Assembly: GCF_001428845.1 (NCBI RefSeq)
Contig: NZ_LMIU01000012.1
Location: 376,857 to 440,856, forward strand
Direction of reading: 5' to 3'
DNA length: 64,000 nt
DNA from: Achromobacter sp. Root83
Lineage (GTDB): Bacteria; Pseudomonadota; Gammaproteobacteria; Burkholderiales; Burkholderiaceae_B
Part shown: positions 35,488 to 46,789 of the stretch, in pieces
How the letters are laid out: every line of letters begins with the position of its first letter
Numbering within the stretch: position 1 is the stretch's first letter
The notes under the pieces: model-generated
What the model saw: only the letters and a program-made list of their open reading frames with translations
What the model was told of the DNA's origin: nothing
Databases searched by the model: none
Program-made: the position numbers and the translations under genes

Positions 35488-35513
35488 GCCCGCAAGCCCT
35501 TGGGCTTGCGGGC
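35488..35513 (+). other. Perfect 12-bp hairpin between aspT and the decarboxylase gene
   Basis: Arms 35488-35499 and 35502-35513 are perfectly complementary with a two-base TT centre; no T-run follows. It could reduce read-through or protect the upstream mRNA end, setting the ratio of transporter to enzyme. Confidence 0.7.
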
Positions 35514-35589
35514 GCCACAGCAAGCGCGGCAAGCGAAACGGCGCCGCTCTCAAGGCGCCTGTCATAACGCATACCAGGAGTATTGAAAT

Positions 35590-37419
35590 ATGGCTTCCAC
35601 CACGCCTCTCACCGTCAGTCTGGCCTCGGCCTTGAAAACCACCCGGTCGCATCAGCGCGACCTGGAACAGCTATCGCCGTTCGAGCTGAAGGACTACCTG
35701 ATCACACTGGCCAAGGACAGTCAGCAGTCCGCCACGGCGACCATGCTGAACGCGGGCCGCGGCAATCCGAATTGGATCGCCACCGAGCCGCGGGACGCCT
35801 TCTTTCTGCTGGGCCGGTTTGCCATGAAAGAGGCGCGCCGCGTACGCGACGATGGCATTCTGGCCGGCATGCCGGCAAAGAAGGGATGCGCCGACCGCTT
35901 GCGCAAGTTTCTCTCGAAGAACAAGGGCGAAGACGGCTACGACTTCCTGGCCGGCGTGTTGGAGTACGGCGTGAAGGTCAAGGCCTTCGACCCCGACGAG
36001 TGGATCCACGAATTGACCGACAGCATCATCGGCGACCACTATCCCGTGCCGCCGCGCGCGCTGGTGCATACCGAACAGATCATCCATGACTACCTGGTCA
36101 AGGAAATGTGCGACGGCCGTCCGCCCAGGGGCAAGTTCGACCTGTTTCCGGTCGAGGGCGGCACGGCGGCCATGTGCTACATCTTCGACTCGCTGCTGCA
36201 GAACGGCCTGCTGAAGCAGGGCGACACCATCGCGCTGTTCCTGCCGACCTTCACGCCTTACATCGAGATCGCGCATCTGGAGCGCTTCCAGTTCAAGATT
36301 GTCGCGATCAATGCCAGCAGCATGCGCGCCGACGGTACGCACGATTGGCACTATCCGGCCTCCGAAATCGCCAAGCTCGAGAATCCGAAGATCAAGCTGG
36401 CGGTCACGGTGAACCCCAGCAACCCGCCGTCCGTGGCATTCAACCCCGTGGAGATGAAGCAGATCGTGCGCCTGATCCGCAAGAATCCGGATCTGGTGCT
36501 GGTGACGGACGACGTGTACGGCACCTTCGTGCCGAACTTCCGTTCGCTGATGGCCGAAGTGCCGAACAACACGATCTGCGTGTATTCGTTTTCGAAGAAT
36601 TTCGGCTGCACCGGCTGGCGCCTGGGCGTGATCGCGATTCACGAGAAAAACACGATGGACCGCCGCATCGCCGAGCTGCCCGCATCGTGGAAGAGTCGCC
36701 TGAACAAGCGCTATGGCGCCGTGACCATGGAGCCCGAAAAGCTCAAGTTCATCGACCGCATGGTCGCCGACAGCCGCAACGTGGCCTTGAATCATACGGC
36801 GGGCCTGTCGCTGCCGCAGCAGGTGCAGATGGGCTTCTTCGCGCTGTCCCATTTGCTGGACCTGAAGGACGCCTACAAGCATCTGACCATGGAGATCGTG
36901 CGAGGCCGTCGCGATGCACTCTGGCGCGGGCTGGGCATCCCGATGCCGCCGGAAGATCCGATGCGGGGCTGGTACTACGTGGAACTGGACTTCATGGTGT
37001 GGGCCAAGATCACGTATGGCGACGCCTTCTGCAAGTACATGACCGCCAATTATGAGCCGGTGGACTTCCTGTTCCGCCTGGCTGAAAAGTCGGGCGTGGT
37101 GTTGATGGATGGCGGCGGCTTCGGCGGTCCGCCGTGGTCTATCCGCATTTCGCTGGCCAATCTGGACGACGCCGACTATTCCAAGATCGGCAAGTACATG
37201 ATCGAATCGGCGACCGAGTACGTCGAGGCCTGGAAGGCCGGCGAACTGGTGCGGTCGGGCCCGACGGCCGGCAAGGGCCAGACGGTCAAGGCCGCCGGGG
37301 CCAAGCGTGCCGCCACCGGCAAGACCGCGGGCAAGACCGCCGCCAAGAAGGCCGTGAAGAAGGCCGTGAAGAAGGCGGACACGGCGGCCAAATCCGCCAA
37401 GAAAGCCGCGGCGAAATAG
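35590..37419 (+). CDS. asD: Bifunctional aspartate aminotransferase / aspartate 4-decarboxylase with lysine-rich tail
   Basis: 609 residues. The body (about 1-550) matches PLP fold-I aspartate beta-decarboxylases: 'MLNAGRGNPNWIATEPRDAF' near residue 52, 'LAVTVNPSNPPSVAF', 'LVLVTDDVYGTFVPNF' and the PLP lysine in 'CVYSFSKNFGCTGWRLGVIA'. It turns L-aspartate into L-alanine and CO2 and forms the enzyme half of the aspartate-alanine cycle, with AspT carriers on both sides. The last 53 residues (557-609) are an Ala/Lys-rich low-complexity tail ('TAAKKAVKKAVKKADTAAKS') like bacterial histone-H1 tails; the family normally ends near 530-550 residues. Confidence 0.92.
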   Translation: MASTTPLTVSLASALKTTRSHQRDLEQLSPFELKDYLITLAKDSQQSATATMLNAGRGNPNWIATEPRDAFFLLGRFAMKEARRVRDDGILAGMPAKKGCADRLRKFLSKNKGEDGYDFLAGVLEYGVKVKAFDPDEWIHELTDSIIGDHYPVPPRALVHTEQIIHDYLVKEMCDGRPPRGKFDLFPVEGGTAAMCYIFDSLLQNGLLKQGDTIALFLPTFTPYIEIAHLERFQFKIVAINASSMRADGTHDWHYPASEIAKLENPKIKLAVTVNPSNPPSVAFNPVEMKQIVRLIRKNPDLVLVTDDVYGTFVPNFRSLMAEVPNNTICVYSFSKNFGCTGWRLGVIAIHEKNTMDRRIAELPASWKSRLNKRYGAVTMEPEKLKFIDRMVADSRNVALNHTAGLSLPQQVQMGFFALSHLLDLKDAYKHLTMEIVRGRRDALWRGLGIPMPPEDPMRGWYYVELDFMVWAKITYGDAFCKYMTANYEPVDFLFRLAEKSGVVLMDGGGFGGPPWSIRISLANLDDADYSKIGKYMIESATEYVEAWKAGELVRSGPTAGKGQTVKAAGAKRAATGKTAGKTAAKKAVKKAVKKADTAAKSAKKAAAK

Positions 37420-37443
37420 GCAGCCACAGGGCGATATGACTTC

Positions 37444-39144
37444 ATGACATGCTCCGTCGGGTTTTTCAATAGCGTCCCCATCGCGGTTTTGTTCGTCACG
37501 GTGGGATTGGGATACCTGATAGGCAAGCTGAAGGTCGGGCCGATCCAGCTCGGCGGGGTGTGCGGAACGCTCATCGTCGCCCTGCTGATCGGCCAGACGG
37601 GCTGCCAGATGCAGGGCGACCTGAAAGAGGTCGCGTTTGCCCTGTTCATCTTCGCCATGGGTTATTCGGGCGGTCCGCAGTTCTTCGCCAACCTCAACCG
37701 GTCCAGCCTGCGCTATATGGTGCTGCCGATCATCGAGGCCGCGCTGGTGCTGGCTATCGTGCTGACGGCGGTGCCGCTGTTCGGCCTGGATGCCGGCACG
37801 GCCGCTGGCCTGGCCGCGGGCGCGGCGACGGAATCCGCCGTGGTGGGCACGGCGGCCGAGGCGCTCAAGCACCTGGGATTGCCGGAGGCCGAAGTGCAGC
37901 GCATGGAAGCCAACATCGCCACGGCCTACACGCTGACCTATCTGGTGGGACTGATCAGCATCGTGTTCTTCACCAGTCAGGTGGCCCCGGCGCTCTTGCG
38001 CATCAATCTGCGCGAGGCGTCCAGGGCGCTGGAGGAAAAGCTGGGCGTGCCTCCGGGCGAGGGCGGCGAGTCCAATCTTCCGTCTCTGCCCAGGCTGGTG
38101 GGCCGCGCCCACGTCGTCAAGGATGTAGACGGCAAGACCGTGGCGGAGGTCGAGGCGCTGCTGGGCGGCCGCACGGCGATCAGCCGCATCCTGCGCAACG
38201 GCGAGGCGGTCGACGCCGCGCCGGAAGGCAGGCTGGCGATCGGTGACGTGGTGGTGGTGCTGGGCCTGCGCCGCTTCGCGCTGCGCGCCGGCTCGGTGAT
38301 CGGCCCCGAGATCCAGTTGCCCGAGGCACATGCCGATGATCTCCAGCTCAGCGAGCGGGCCGTGGTGGTCAACAAAAAGGCAGTCAATGGGTACACGGTG
38401 GGCGAACTGGCCAAACGGCCCAATGCCCGCCGCGCCCGCGGCGTTTTTCTGCAGTCCATTGTCAGGTCCGGCCACGAGCTGCCGCTGACGCCCGCGACGG
38501 TGGTCCAGTACGGCGACCTGGTGACGCTGGTAGGCGCCGAACCGGAGCTGTCCGAGGCCGGAGCGGCGCTTGGCAGCGAATTGCGCCGCAGCGGCGTGAC
38601 CGACCTGGTGTTCCTGGCGTTTGGCATCCTGGCCGGCCTGATGATCGGCAGCCTGAGCGCAAGGTTGTGGGGCATCCCGGTCTCGCTGGGCAGCGGCGGC
38701 GGGGCGCTGGTGAGCGGTCTGGTCTGCGGCTGGATCAATGCCAAGCGGCCGGCGATCGGGCACATGCCCGGCCATGCGGTGCAATTGCTGAAGGACCTTG
38801 GGCTCGCGGTCTTCGTCGCCTGCGTGGGCCTGTCGGCGGGCCCCGACGCCATTTCCCTGATCCGCCAGCACGGCGCGGTGCTGCCCGTGATCGGGCTGCT
38901 GGTATCGCTGGGGCCAGCCTGCCTGTCGCTGTGGGTGGGGCACAAGCTGCTGAAGATCGAAGGCCCGCTGCTGGTGGGCGCCATCGCGGGCCAGCACGTC
39001 AGCACCCCCGCCATCAGCGCCATCCTGACGGCCAGCGGCAGTTCCGTGCCGCTGCTGGGATACACGGTGACCTATGCGATCGCCAATGTGCTGCTGCCGG
39101 TGCTCGGGCCGATCATCGTGTCCTTGGCGTACCATCTGAGCTAG
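37444..39144 (+). CDS. AspT-type aspartate:alanine antiporter, copy 2
   Basis: 566 residues, same family plan as copy 1: N-terminal helices with 'VGLGYLIGKLKVGPIQLGG' and 'FAMGYSGGPQFF', a cytoplasmic region with two TrkA-C-like parts (about 205-375), then helices from 'TDLVFLAFGILAGLMIGSL' to the C-terminus. The two copies are clearly diverged (estimated below half identical), so they may differ in substrate or direction. It starts 24 bases after the decarboxylase gene, in the same operon. ATG preceded by no strong ribosome-binding site; an ATG a few bases upstream would be in another frame. Confidence 0.85.
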   Translation: MTCSVGFFNSVPIAVLFVTVGLGYLIGKLKVGPIQLGGVCGTLIVALLIGQTGCQMQGDLKEVAFALFIFAMGYSGGPQFFANLNRSSLRYMVLPIIEAALVLAIVLTAVPLFGLDAGTAAGLAAGAATESAVVGTAAEALKHLGLPEAEVQRMEANIATAYTLTYLVGLISIVFFTSQVAPALLRINLREASRALEEKLGVPPGEGGESNLPSLPRLVGRAHVVKDVDGKTVAEVEALLGGRTAISRILRNGEAVDAAPEGRLAIGDVVVVLGLRRFALRAGSVIGPEIQLPEAHADDLQLSERAVVVNKKAVNGYTVGELAKRPNARRARGVFLQSIVRSGHELPLTPATVVQYGDLVTLVGAEPELSEAGAALGSELRRSGVTDLVFLAFGILAGLMIGSLSARLWGIPVSLGSGGGALVSGLVCGWINAKRPAIGHMPGHAVQLLKDLGLAVFVACVGLSAGPDAISLIRQHGAVLPVIGLLVSLGPACLSLWVGHKLLKIEGPLLVGAIAGQHVSTPAISAILTASGSSVPLLGYTVTYAIANVLLPVLGPIIVSLAYHLS

Positions 39145-39248
39145 CGCTCCGCCGGCGGCAAGCCGGACGGGGCCCCTCAAGCGTAGACAGAAAACGCATT
39201 GGACCGGGAACGCCACGCGCCCCGCCGTCCGCCGCACCCGGAGACACC

Positions 39249-41075
39249 ATGCCCTATGTAACCCCGTTGCAGGACTTCCGCTTCGCCCTGACCGAGCTCG
39301 CCGGACTGGACGACGTCCTGAAACTGCCCGGCTTCGAGGACGTGACGCCCGACCTGGTTGACGCGATCCTGCAGGAAAACGGCCGTTTCGTGGAGCAGGC
39401 CGTGGCGCCGCTGAATGTGCCCGGCGATACACACCCCCCTGTCTGGACCGATGGCCGTGTCGCCGCCACGCCGGGCTTCGCCCAGGGGTTCAAGGATTAC
39501 GCGGCGGGCGGCTGGCAGGGGCTGCAGCATCCTCAGGCCTGGGGCGGGCAGGGACTGCCCAAGCTGGTGGCCGCCGCGCCGGGCGAGAACATCCAGGCGG
39601 CCAGCCTGGCGTTCTCCTTGTGTCCCATGCTGACCGACGGCGTGATCGAGGCACTCCTTACGGTAGGCTCGGACGCGCAGCGCAAGCAGTATGTGCCGAA
39701 CCTGATTGGCGGCAAATGGACGGGCACCATGAACCTGACCGAGCCGCAGGCAGGTTCGGACCTGGCTCAGGTCGCCACGCGCGCAATCAGGCAGGACGAC
39801 GGCAGCTATCGGCTGCATGGTCAGAAAATATTCATCACCTACGGCGAGCATGACCTGGCGGAAAACATCATCCACCTGGTGCTGGCCCGCACGCCGGACG
39901 CACCGGCGGGCGTGAAGGGCATATCGCTATTCATCGTGCCCAAGTTCCTGCTCGAACCCGATGGCGGTTTGGGCAAGCGCAACGATGTCTGGTGCGCATC
40001 GCTCGAGCACAAACTGGGCATACACGGCAGCCCGACCGCGGAGCTGCTGTACGGGGCAGGCAAAGGCGAGGTGGGCGAGGGCGCCGTCGGCTATCTGGTG
40101 GGCGAGCTGAACCGCGGTCTGGAGTACATGTTCATCATGATGAACGCCGCCCGCTATTCGGTGGGGCAGCAGGGGATCGGAGTATCCGAACGGGCCTACC
40201 AGCACGCGCTGGCGTATGCGCGCGAACGGGTGCAGGGGCGGGCGGTGGAGGGATCGGCCGGGCCGGTCGCCATTGCGCGCCATCCCGACGTGCAGCGCAT
40301 GCTCATGACGATGAAGGCCTTGACCGAGGCCGCGCGCGCCGTGTCCTACGTGACGGCCGCCGCACATGACAAGGGCACCCACCACCCCGATCCGGAGCAG
40401 CGCGCGCGCAACCGCGCGTTCTATGAATACATGGTGCCCATCGTCAAGGGCTATTCCACGGAGTCGGCCGTGGAGGTCGCGTCCCTGGGCATCCAGGTGC
40501 ACGGCGGCATGGGCTACATCGAGGAAGCCGGGGCGGCACAGTTCTATCGGGATGCCCGCATCCTGCCCATCTACGAAGGCACCACGGCGATCCAGGCCAA
40601 TGACCTGGTCAGCCGCAAGACGCAGCGCGATGGCGGGGCTACCGCCTACGCCGCCATCGCGGCGATGCGCGAGACGCTGCGCGCGGTCGAGTCCGAGTCG
40701 TCGCGGGCGGCGGCGCCGGAACGCGACGCCCTGCGCCTGTTGCGCGACAACCTCGACGGCGCCATCCAGGCGTACGAGGCGGGCGTGGGCTTCATCCTGG
40801 AGCAGTCGGCCGCGAACATCCGGGCGGTCTACTCCAGCAGCGTGCCTTACCTGATGCTGGCCGGCGTGGTCCATGGCGGCTGGCAGATGGCGCGCGCCGT
40901 GCTGGTGTGCCGCCGCAAGCTGGCGGCGGGCGTCACCGATCCGTTCTATCGCGAGAAGGCCGCGACAGGGTTGTTCTATGCGGCGCATATCCTGCCGCGC
41001 GCATTGTCCTTGTCCGCCGCCGTGCGCGCGGGAGTCGTCGCGGAGGCCTGCGGGGCCGCTTCGAATATTGCATAA
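39249..41075 (+). CDS. Acyl-CoA dehydrogenase, long (DmdC-like) type
   Basis: 608 residues from ATG 39249 with GGAGACACC upstream. Acyl-CoA dehydrogenase signatures 'GTMNLTEPQAGSDLAQVATR', 'HKLGIHGSPTAELLYG', 'VHGGMGYIEEAGAAQFYRDA' and 'ILPIYEGTTAIQANDLVSRK'. A helical N-terminal extension and a C-terminal extra domain (about residues 465-608) mark the 600-residue class that includes 3-methylmercaptopropionyl-CoA dehydrogenases. FAD-linked; electrons would go to EtfAB. Exact substrate unknown. It stands alone downstream of the aspartate cassette. Confidence 0.88.
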   Translation: MPYVTPLQDFRFALTELAGLDDVLKLPGFEDVTPDLVDAILQENGRFVEQAVAPLNVPGDTHPPVWTDGRVAATPGFAQGFKDYAAGGWQGLQHPQAWGGQGLPKLVAAAPGENIQAASLAFSLCPMLTDGVIEALLTVGSDAQRKQYVPNLIGGKWTGTMNLTEPQAGSDLAQVATRAIRQDDGSYRLHGQKIFITYGEHDLAENIIHLVLARTPDAPAGVKGISLFIVPKFLLEPDGGLGKRNDVWCASLEHKLGIHGSPTAELLYGAGKGEVGEGAVGYLVGELNRGLEYMFIMMNAARYSVGQQGIGVSERAYQHALAYARERVQGRAVEGSAGPVAIARHPDVQRMLMTMKALTEAARAVSYVTAAAHDKGTHHPDPEQRARNRAFYEYMVPIVKGYSTESAVEVASLGIQVHGGMGYIEEAGAAQFYRDARILPIYEGTTAIQANDLVSRKTQRDGGATAYAAIAAMRETLRAVESESSRAAAPERDALRLLRDNLDGAIQAYEAGVGFILEQSAANIRAVYSSSVPYLMLAGVVHGGWQMARAVLVCRRKLAAGVTDPFYREKAATGLFYAAHILPRALSLSAAVRAGVVAEACGAASNIA

Positions 41076-41228
41076 GGTTATATGACTTGCGTATTTCCTC
41101 CGCTAAAGGTTTGATGGAAGAATCGTTTCATACGGGGTACGCTCCCCCAAGAAACGCTGCCCTGCGCTGCCCGCCCATGATGGTAGGGCAGTCAGCCCCC
41201 AACACCTGATCCGCACACAGGAGACACC

Positions 41229-41870
41229 ATGAGTCAACTACGCCTGGGCGATACCGCCCCTGATTTCGAACAGGAATCCTCGGCCGGCCCGATCCGCTTC
41301 CATGAGTATCTGGGCAATAGCTGGGGAGTGCTGTTCTCGCATCCGGCCGATTTCACGCCCGTCTGCACGACGGAACTGGGTTACACAGCCAAGCTGGCCG
41401 ACGATTTCGCCAAGCGCAACGTGAAGGTTCTGGCCCTGTCCGTGGATGGCGCCGATTCGCACACCAAGTGGATCGAGGACATCAACGACACGCAGTCGAC
41501 GAAGGTCAACTTCCCGATCCTGGCCGACAAGGACCGCAAGGTATCCGAGCTCTACGACATGATCCACCCCAACGCCAGCGCCACGGCGACCGTGCGTTCG
41601 GTGTTCATCATCGATCCGAACAAGAAGGTGCGCCTGACCATCACGTACCCGGCCAGCACCGGCCGCAACTTCAACGAAATCCTGCGCGTCATCGATTCCC
41701 TGCAATTGACCGACAGCCACAGCGTGGCCACGCCCGTCAACTGGGAAGACGGCGACGACGTGATCATTGTTCCGTCCCTGCAGGACGAAGCGGTGATCAA
41801 GGAGAAGTTCCCCAAGGGCTACAAGGCTGTGCGCCCGTACCTGCGCATTACGCCGCAGCCGAATAAGTAA
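41229..41870 (+). CDS. 1-Cys peroxiredoxin (Prx6 type)
   Basis: 213 residues. The peroxidatic cysteine is Cys46 in 'SHPADFTPVCTTELGYTAKL'; no resolving cysteine is visible in the C-terminal half, which carries the Prx6 extension ('PVNWEDGDDVIIVPSLQDEA'). It reduces hydrogen peroxide and alkyl peroxides, with reductant unknown. GGAGACACC precedes the start. Upstream (41158-41195) a CTGCCCT / AGGGCAG inverted repeat may be part of its control region. Confidence 0.93.
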   Translation: MSQLRLGDTAPDFEQESSAGPIRFHEYLGNSWGVLFSHPADFTPVCTTELGYTAKLADDFAKRNVKVLALSVDGADSHTKWIEDINDTQSTKVNFPILADKDRKVSELYDMIHPNASATATVRSVFIIDPNKKVRLTITYPASTGRNFNEILRVIDSLQLTDSHSVATPVNWEDGDDVIIVPSLQDEAVIKEKFPKGYKAVRPYLRITPQPNK

Positions 41871-41877
41871 ATTCAAA

Positions 41878-41898
41878 AATGAGGGGTCGCCCCTCATT
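41878..41898 (+). terminator. Hairpin after the peroxiredoxin gene
   Basis: A perfect nine-bp stem (41878-41886 / 41890-41898) with a three-base loop; the T-run is missing, and a second GC-rich hairpin (about 41927-41957) follows, so termination here may depend on Rho. Confidence 0.55.
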
Positions 41899-42082
41899 GC
41901 ACCGACGGCCTTCGGGCCCTTATCGCCGCCGCCTTTCCCATAGGGGAACGCGGCGGTTTTCCATTGTTGGGACGGCGATCCTATATGCCTGAGAGCGATG
42001 AGCAATCAAAAAATGATTCGTTCCGTTCAGAATGGCCTGCCCGCAAACTTGCTTCCACATTACCGAACACAGGGAGCAAGGG

Positions 42083-43111
42083 ATGTCTTTCAGGAAAGCC
42101 GGTTGGCTGGCCGCCTTGGCCGCAGTGACAGTTTCACTTGCCGCGATTTCGCCGGCGCAAGCCCAGCAGAAGCAAACGCTGCTGAACGTGTCCTACGATC
42201 CGACGCGCGAGCTGTACCGCGCCATCGATGACGCCTTCGTCAAGCAGTACAAGGAAAAGGCGAACGTCGACCTGACGATCCGCCAGTCGCACGGCGGCTC
42301 CGGGCGCCAGGCGCGTTCGGTCATCGACGGGCTGGAAGCCGATGTGGTGACCCTGGCGCTCGCCTACGACATCGACGCCATCGCCGACCGCGGCCTCTTG
42401 CCCGAAAACTGGCAGGCGCGCCTGCCGCAGAACAGCTCGCCCTACACGTCCACCATCGTGTTCCTGGTGCGCAAGGGCAACCCCAAGCAGATCAAGGACT
42501 GGGACGATCTTATCAAGGATGGCGTGCAGGTCATCACGCCGAATCCCAAGACCTCGGGCGGCGCCCGCTGGAACTACCTGGCCGCATGGGCCTATGCGCT
42601 GGAAAAGAACGGCGGCAGCGAAGACAAGGCGCGCGCCTTCGTCGGTGATCTGCTGAAGCATGTGCCGGTGCTGGATACCGGGGCGCGCGGATCCACCACG
42701 ACCTTCGTGGAGCGCGGCGTGGGCGACGTCCTGCTGGCCTGGGAAAACGAGGCCTTCCTGGCGCTCGAGGAGCTGGGCCCGGACAAGTTCGATATCGTGG
42801 TGCCGTCGCTGTCCATCCTGGCGGAACCGCCCGTGGCCATCGTCGACAAGATCGTGGACAAGAAGGGGACGCGCGACGCCGCGCAGGCCTACCTGGAATT
42901 CCTGTACACGCCTGCTGCGCAGGAAATCATCGCGAAGAACTACTACCGGCCCCTGGACAAGACGGTTGCCGCCAAGTACGAGGCCAAGTTCCCCAAGGTC
43001 AAGCTCGTCACCATCGACGACAAGATCTTCGGCGGCTGGCGCAAGGCGCAGAAGGACCACTTCAGCGACGGCGGCACCTTCGACCAGATCTACCTGCCGC
43101 AGAAGAAATAA
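42083..43111 (+). CDS. sbp: Periplasmic sulfate-binding protein
   Basis: 342 residues with signal peptide '[20 protein letters not shown]' cut after about residue 27. The mature part begins '[20 protein letters not shown]' and has '[20 protein letters not shown]', '[20 protein letters not shown]' and '[20 protein letters not shown]', the sulfate-binding protein signatures. It delivers sulfate or thiosulfate to the CysTWA transporter that follows. ATG 42083 has an AGGGAGCAAGGG site. First gene of the sulfate operon, which in relatives is controlled by CysB. Confidence 0.95.
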   Translation: MSFRKAGWLAALAAVTVSLAAISPAQAQQKQTLLNVSYDPTRELYRAIDDAFVKQYKEKANVDLTIRQSHGGSGRQARSVIDGLEADVVTLALAYDIDAIADRGLLPENWQARLPQNSSPYTSTIVFLVRKGNPKQIKDWDDLIKDGVQVITPNPKTSGGARWNYLAAWAYALEKNGGSEDKARAFVGDLLKHVPVLDTGARGSTTTFVERGVGDVLLAWENEAFLALEELGPDKFDIVVPSLSILAEPPVAIVDKIVDKKGTRDAAQAYLEFLYTPAAQEIIAKNYYRPLDKTVAAKYEAKFPKVKLVTIDDKIFGGWRKAQKDHFSDGGTFDQIYLPQKK

Positions 43112-43135
43112 TCGGACAACGATCGGACGACGGCC

Positions 43136-44026
43136 ATGACTACCGCCTCGAACCCGACGGCAAACGGCGCGCAAGCGCCTTTCGCCGTTCGGCGCAATAG
43201 CCCGGGCGTGCTGCCCGGATTCGGCATTTCCATGGGCTACGCGGTGTTCTACCTCAGCGTGCTCGTGCTGATTCCCCTGGCTGCCTTGCCCATCAAGAGC
43301 GCGGGCCTGGGATGGCAGGGATTCTGGGACGCCGTGACGGCGCCGCGGGTGCTGGCGTCCTATCAACTGACGTTTGGCGCATCGTTCATCGCGGCGCTGG
43401 TGAACCTGGTGTTCGGCACTGTCGTCGCCTGGGTGCTGGTGCGATACCGCTTTCCCGGCAAGAAGATCCTGGACGCGCTGGTCGATCTGCCGTTCGCGCT
43501 TCCCACTGCGGTGGCCGGCATCGCGCTGACCGCCCTGTACTCACAGAAGGGCTGGCTGGGCGGGCCCTTGTCGGAATGGTTCGGATTGAAGGTCGCCTTC
43601 ACGCCGCTGGGCATCGTGATCGCGCTGATCTTCATCGGGGTGCCCTTCGTGGTGCGCACCGTGCAGCCGGTGCTTGAAGACGTGGAGCGCGAAATCGAGG
43701 AGGCCGCGGCCAGCCTCGGCGCGGACCGCTGGCAGACCATCCGCAGGGTGGTCCTGCCGACTATCCTGCCCGCCCTGATGACGGGCTTTGCGCTTGCGTT
43801 CGCCCGCGCGGTGGGCGAATACGGATCGGTGGTGTTCATCGCCGGGAACATGCCCATGGTGTCCGAGATCACGCCGCTCCTGATCATTTCCAAGCTGGAG
43901 CAGTTCGACTATGCCGGCGCGGCCGCCATCGCGACCGTGATGCTGGGCCTGTCGTTCGTGCTGCTGCTGATCATCAACCTGTTGCAGGGCTGGCAGGCGC
44001 GCCGCGGCCTGGGGAGGCTGTCATGA
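43136..44026 (+). CDS. cysT: Sulfate ABC transporter permease
   Basis: 296 residues with six membrane helices; '[20 protein letters not shown]' and the coupling loop '[20 protein letters not shown]' are typical of CysT (CysU). It forms the membrane channel with CysW. Its stop overlaps the cysW start. Confidence 0.94.
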   Translation: MTTASNPTANGAQAPFAVRRNSPGVLPGFGISMGYAVFYLSVLVLIPLAALPIKSAGLGWQGFWDAVTAPRVLASYQLTFGASFIAALVNLVFGTVVAWVLVRYRFPGKKILDALVDLPFALPTAVAGIALTALYSQKGWLGGPLSEWFGLKVAFTPLGIVIALIFIGVPFVVRTVQPVLEDVEREIEEAAASLGADRWQTIRRVVLPTILPALMTGFALAFARAVGEYGSVVFIAGNMPMVSEITPLLIISKLEQFDYAGAAAIATVMLGLSFVLLLIINLLQGWQARRGLGRLS

Positions 44027-44922
44027 GCGCATCGGACCGTCCCGCTCACCTGACCGAGCCGCGCTGGGTGCGCGGCGTGCTGCTGTTCGTGGCGTTGGCA
44101 TTCCTGACGCTCTTTCTGCTGGTGCCGCTGGCGGCGGTGTTCGCCGAGGCCTTCCGGAAGGGGTGGCAGCTATACCTGGACGCGATTGTCGAGCCCGACG
44201 CGCTGGCGGCCATCCGCCTGACGCTGCTGGTCGCGGCGATCGCCTTGCCGGTGAACCTGGTGTTCGGCGTCGCCGCCGCCTGGGCCATCACCAAGTTCCA
44301 GTTCCGCGGCAAGCAGTTCCTGATCACGCTGATCGACCTGCCTTTTTCGGTGTCGCCCGTCGTGGCCGGCCTGGTGTTCGTGCTGCTGTTCGGCACCCAA
44401 GGCTGGTTCGGCGGCTGGCTGCAAGCCCACGACATCAAGATTGTCTATGCCGTGCCGGGGATCATCCTGGCGACGCTGTTCGTCACTTTTCCCTTCGTGG
44501 CGCGCGAGCTCATTCCGCTGATGCAGGCGCAGGGCAGCGAGGAAGAGCAGGCCGCGCTGACCCTGGGCGCCAGCGGCTGGCAGATCTTCTGGCGGGTGAC
44601 CTTGCCCAACATCAAATGGGGCCTGCTGTATGGGGCCATCCTGTGCAATGCGCGGGCCATGGGCGAGTTCGGCGCGGTGTCGGTGGTGTCCGGACAGATC
44701 CGGGGTCTGACCAACACGATGACCCTGCATGTGGAGATTCTCTACAACGAATACCAATATTCCGCGGCGTTCGCCGTCGCCTCGCTGCTGGCCCTGCTGG
44801 CGCTGGTGACCCTGGTGGCGAAGAACGTGGTCGAGTGGCGCAATGCGCGCCTGATGCAGGACGCCGACCAGCCGGTCGAGTATCCCGGCCCTGCGGTGGC
44901 CATCAAGCCGGCAGTCGCCTGA
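44023..44922 (+). CDS. cysW: Sulfate ABC transporter permease
   Basis: 299 residues with six membrane helices and the coupling loop '[20 protein letters not shown]'. '[20 protein letters not shown]' is a CysW hallmark, and '[20 protein letters not shown]' ends the permease domain. Partner of CysT; ATG overlaps the cysT stop. Confidence 0.94.
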   Translation: MSASDRPAHLTEPRWVRGVLLFVALAFLTLFLLVPLAAVFAEAFRKGWQLYLDAIVEPDALAAIRLTLLVAAIALPVNLVFGVAAAWAITKFQFRGKQFLITLIDLPFSVSPVVAGLVFVLLFGTQGWFGGWLQAHDIKIVYAVPGIILATLFVTFPFVARELIPLMQAQGSEEEQAALTLGASGWQIFWRVTLPNIKWGLLYGAILCNARAMGEFGAVSVVSGQIRGLTNTMTLHVEILYNEYQYSAAFAVASLLALLALVTLVAKNVVEWRNARLMQDADQPVEYPGPAVAIKPAVA

Positions 44923-44944
44923 CGCGACCGGCAAGGAGACAGGC

Positions 44945-46005
<1,061 letters not shown>

Positions 46006-46009
<4 letters not shown>

Positions 46010-46749
46010 CGTCGGCCGATCTTTCCGTGGAACTCGACGCCGCCCTGGCGGAGCGCTGGCGCGAGCTGGCGGCGCGCCTGGCGGATATCCAGCGGCGCTA
46101 TCCGGACGCGGCGCTGGCGTCGTCGCTGGCGGCCGAGGACATGGTGCTGACGCACGCCATCTATGACGCGGACCTGGAACTCGAGGTGTTCACACTGGAT
46201 ACGGGCCGGCTGCATGCCGAGACGCTGGGCGTGCTGGACGCGGTGCGCGAACGCTATGGGCGCGAGGTCACGGTGTACCGGCCCGTTGCGGCCGCGGTGG
46301 ACCAGCATGTGGCCGCGCATGGCGCTTTCGCCTTTTACGAAAGCGTGGAACTGCGCAAAGCCTGTTGCCAGATCCGCAAGGTCGAGCCGCTCAGGCGCGC
46401 GCTGTCGGGCCGCGGCGCCTGGCTCACCGGACAGCGGCGCGCGCAGTCCACCACCCGGGGCGAATTGCCGCTGGAAGAAGACGACGGCACGTTCGGTCTC
46501 TACAAGTTCAACCCGCTGGCCGAGTGGAGCGAAGACGACGTCTGGTCGGTCATCCGCGCGCTGGGCATTCCGTACAACCCGCTGCATGACCAGGGCTACC
46601 CGTCGATCGGCTGCGAACCCTGTACGCGCGCGATCCGCCCGGGCGAAGACCTGAGGGCCGGGCGCTGGTGGTGGGAGTCGTCGGACTCCAAGGAATGCGG
46701 CCTGCATGCGGGCAACCGGGTCATCAGTACCGTGGCGCGCGGCGATTGA
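46006..46749 (+). CDS. cysH: Adenylylsulfate (APS) reductase
   Basis: 247 residues. PP-loop reductase fold with '[20 protein letters not shown]' and '[18 protein letters not shown]'. Two cysteine pairs are present ('[14 protein letters not shown]' and '[10 protein letters not shown]') together with the active-site Cys in 'SKECGLH'; the double pair binds a [4Fe-4S] cluster and marks the APS type, not the PAPS type. This agrees with the lack of an APS kinase domain in the genes that follow. It makes sulfite from APS. Sulfite reductase is not in this window. Overlaps cysA by four bases. Confidence 0.92.
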
Positions 46750-46789
46750 CGCCGGCCATGAATTCGAAATCTGTTTTAGGGGAATACCT

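Noticed and set aside
35671-39432. 1253-codon open frame antisense to the aspartate cassette
   Set aside because: His/Arg/Gln-rich mirror of three genuine genes on the other strand.
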